A stretch of DNA of 6,974 nucleotides, from contig JADFJZ010000072.1 in the NCBI GenBank assembly GCA_022565195.1, positions 1 to 6,974 on the forward strand, written 5' to 3'. The notes beneath the pieces were generated by a model. The model worked only from the letters and a program-made list of their open reading frames with translations, made no database searches and was not told the origin of the DNA. Below, piece by piece: positions 6,208 through 6,974 of the stretch; the first letter of the stretch is position 1, and every line of letters starts with the position of its first letter. The translations under genes and the position numbers were made by a program. The stretch is from Planctomycetota bacterium. GTDB taxonomy: Bacteria; Planctomycetota; Phycisphaerae; UBA1845; CAIVHJ01.

Positions 6208-6222
6208 CATCCCACGAGGATG
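6208..6222 (+). terminator. Short stem-loop after the lipid kinase gene
   Basis: Immediately after the TGA, CATCC (6208-6212) and GGATG (6218-6222) form a 5-bp stem with a 5-nt loop. CAGCC (6191-6195) before the stop could also pair with GGCTG (6222-6226) as an alternative stem. No T-run follows, so it is at best a weak or non-canonical terminator. Confidence 0.2.
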
Positions 6223-6295
6223 GCTGAAACAACCACTGCCGTCGGCCGAGTTCATCGGATATGATGTTCAGATCAGACGCATGGGCCGGGGACCG

Positions 6296-6324
6296 TTGAA
6301 ATGTGTTCGGGAGAAGGCTAAAGT
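6296..6324 (+). promoter_or_regulatory. Probable promoter of the HEAT-repeat gene
   Basis: TTGAAA (6296-6301) and TAAAGT (6319-6324) are spaced by exactly 17 bp, matching 5 of 6 and 4 of 6 consensus bases. Transcription would start near 6331, giving a leader of about 34 nt. This supports ATG 6365 over the in-frame ATG at 6281, which lies upstream of this promoter. Confidence 0.45.
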
Positions 6325-6364
6325 CCACCGTGAATGTCGCTTCGATAAGGGATATGATCCAGCC

Positions 6365-6974
6365 ATGACCGACCCAGCACCGCCAGATTCCTCCGCCGCC
6401 GAACCCGAATTCCTGCTTGGGCGGCTCTTCATTGTGCCTCTTATCATCCTTGCGGTCATTCTGTCGTGCGCCATGATCGTGGTGCTGTCTTTCGGCGCCA
6501 TCGCCAGCGATAGGGAAAAGCCGCTCACTCAGATCCTGTCGTTGCTGGAAGCGGGGACCGGCGAGAAAACGGCCGGCTTGATCCTGGCGCCGCAGGACAA
6601 AGAAATGTGGCAGGCCGCCCAGGAGCTGGCTTTGCGGCTGGAACGCATGGAGAGTGAGGTTGCTCCGGAGGAGCTTCCTGAGATTCAGGCACGGCTGGTC
6701 AGACTGCTCGAGCGGGACTTGAGCGCTGCGGGTTCTTCTGAGCGGATCGGCAGACAGCGGACCTATTTTGTCATGCGGGCCGCGGCTCGCGCAGGCGCGA
6801 GCGATGTGGTGCCGTTGCTGGTTGAGGCTTTGGACAACCCGGATGCCGGCATCCGCCGCGAAGCGCTCGGTTCTTTGGCACTCATGGGTGATTGCGAAGA
6901 GGCCAGAGCAGAGGTAGTCCGCGTTGCCCGGAGCCTGAGCGATTCCGAGCCGGTGGTTCGCATGGTGGCCTGTG
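6365..6974 (+). CDS. Membrane-anchored HEAT-repeat protein (3' end outside window)
   Basis: The frame is open from ATG 6365 to the right edge, giving 203 residues of an incomplete protein. Residues 1-20 are acidic and Pro-rich. Residues 21-46 are one strong transmembrane segment (IVPLIILAVILSCAMIVVL), probably a signal anchor. A helical, charged stretch follows (52-125). From about 133 onward paired helices with the A/L and D-N-P-D turn pattern of HEAT repeats begin, for example VVPLLVEALDNPDAGIRREAL; a second repeat is cut by the window edge. HEAT repeats form protein-binding solenoids, so this is probably a scaffold facing one side of the inner membrane; no enzymatic motif is visible. AAGGG lies 13 nt upstream of the ATG, which is far for a ribosome binding site. 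The start is supported mainly by the promoter position and the clean anchor. Confidence 0.75.
   Translation, partial: MTDPAPPDSSAAEPEFLLGRLFIVPLIILAVILSCAMIVVLSFGAIASDREKPLTQILSLLEAGTGEKTAGLILAPQDKEMWQAAQELALRLERMESEVAPEELPEIQARLVRLLERDLSAAGSSERIGRQRTYFVMRAAARAGASDVVPLLVEALDNPDAGIRREALGSLALMGDCEEARAEVVRVARSLSDSEPVVRMVAC

Noticed and set aside
5233..6255. Long minus-strand open frame (340 codons) opposite the lipid kinase gene
   Set aside because: It is antisense to a gene with clear DAGK motifs, its translation resembles no protein family I know, and GC-rich codons on the real strand commonly leave such frames open.
6354..6368. Tiny ATG-to-TGA frame overlapping the HEAT gene start
   Set aside because: Four codons overlapping by ATGA could be translational coupling, but it is too short to support and probably chance.

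Overview
The window reads as chromosomal DNA from a GC-rich bacterium of the Planctomycetota, most likely a Phycisphaerae-like lineage. The inference rests on protein style. There is a large secreted protein with a cysteine-rich N-terminal module, EGF-like repeats and a C-terminal dockerin-like calcium module ending in 'LLGAWGPC'. There is a TPR protein carrying two RNA-polymerase-alpha C-terminal domains, and a membrane-anchored HEAT-repeat protein. No database search was possible, so the taxonomic call is inference. I see no tRNA, rRNA, CRISPR array, insertion sequence or phage gene.

Layout. Bases 1-290 hold no gene I recognise, only a short coding-like patch. A good sigma70-type promoter (TTGCAA, 18 bp, TATAAT) lies at 291-320, with stacked dyad symmetries over its -35 side. 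It is followed by a leader of about 125 nt with two small hairpins, and then the secreted EGF/dockerin-like gene (452-2626, +). That gene converges on a minus-strand pair. The pair is a SpoIID/LytB-family lipoprotein (2707-4035, -), lying downstream of and probably co-transcribed with the TPR/double-alpha-CTD gene (4124-5113, -). A 203-bp divergent intergenic region separates this pair from a diacylglycerol/lipid kinase-family gene (5317-6207, +). After another 157 bp, which contains a plausible promoter, a membrane HEAT-repeat gene starts at 6365 and runs off the right edge.

How the genes may work together. The proteins point to the cell envelope: a secreted multidomain protein, a peptidoglycan-directed SpoIID-like lipoprotein, a lipid kinase of the membrane lipid pathway and a membrane-anchored HEAT protein. 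The exception is the TPR/double-alpha-CTD protein. It keeps DNA- and regulator-contacting folds of RNA polymerase alpha but lacks the assembly domain. It is the most unusual object here and is transcribed just ahead of the SpoIID gene. A link between that regulator-like protein and envelope remodelling is a hypothesis suggested only by the gene order.
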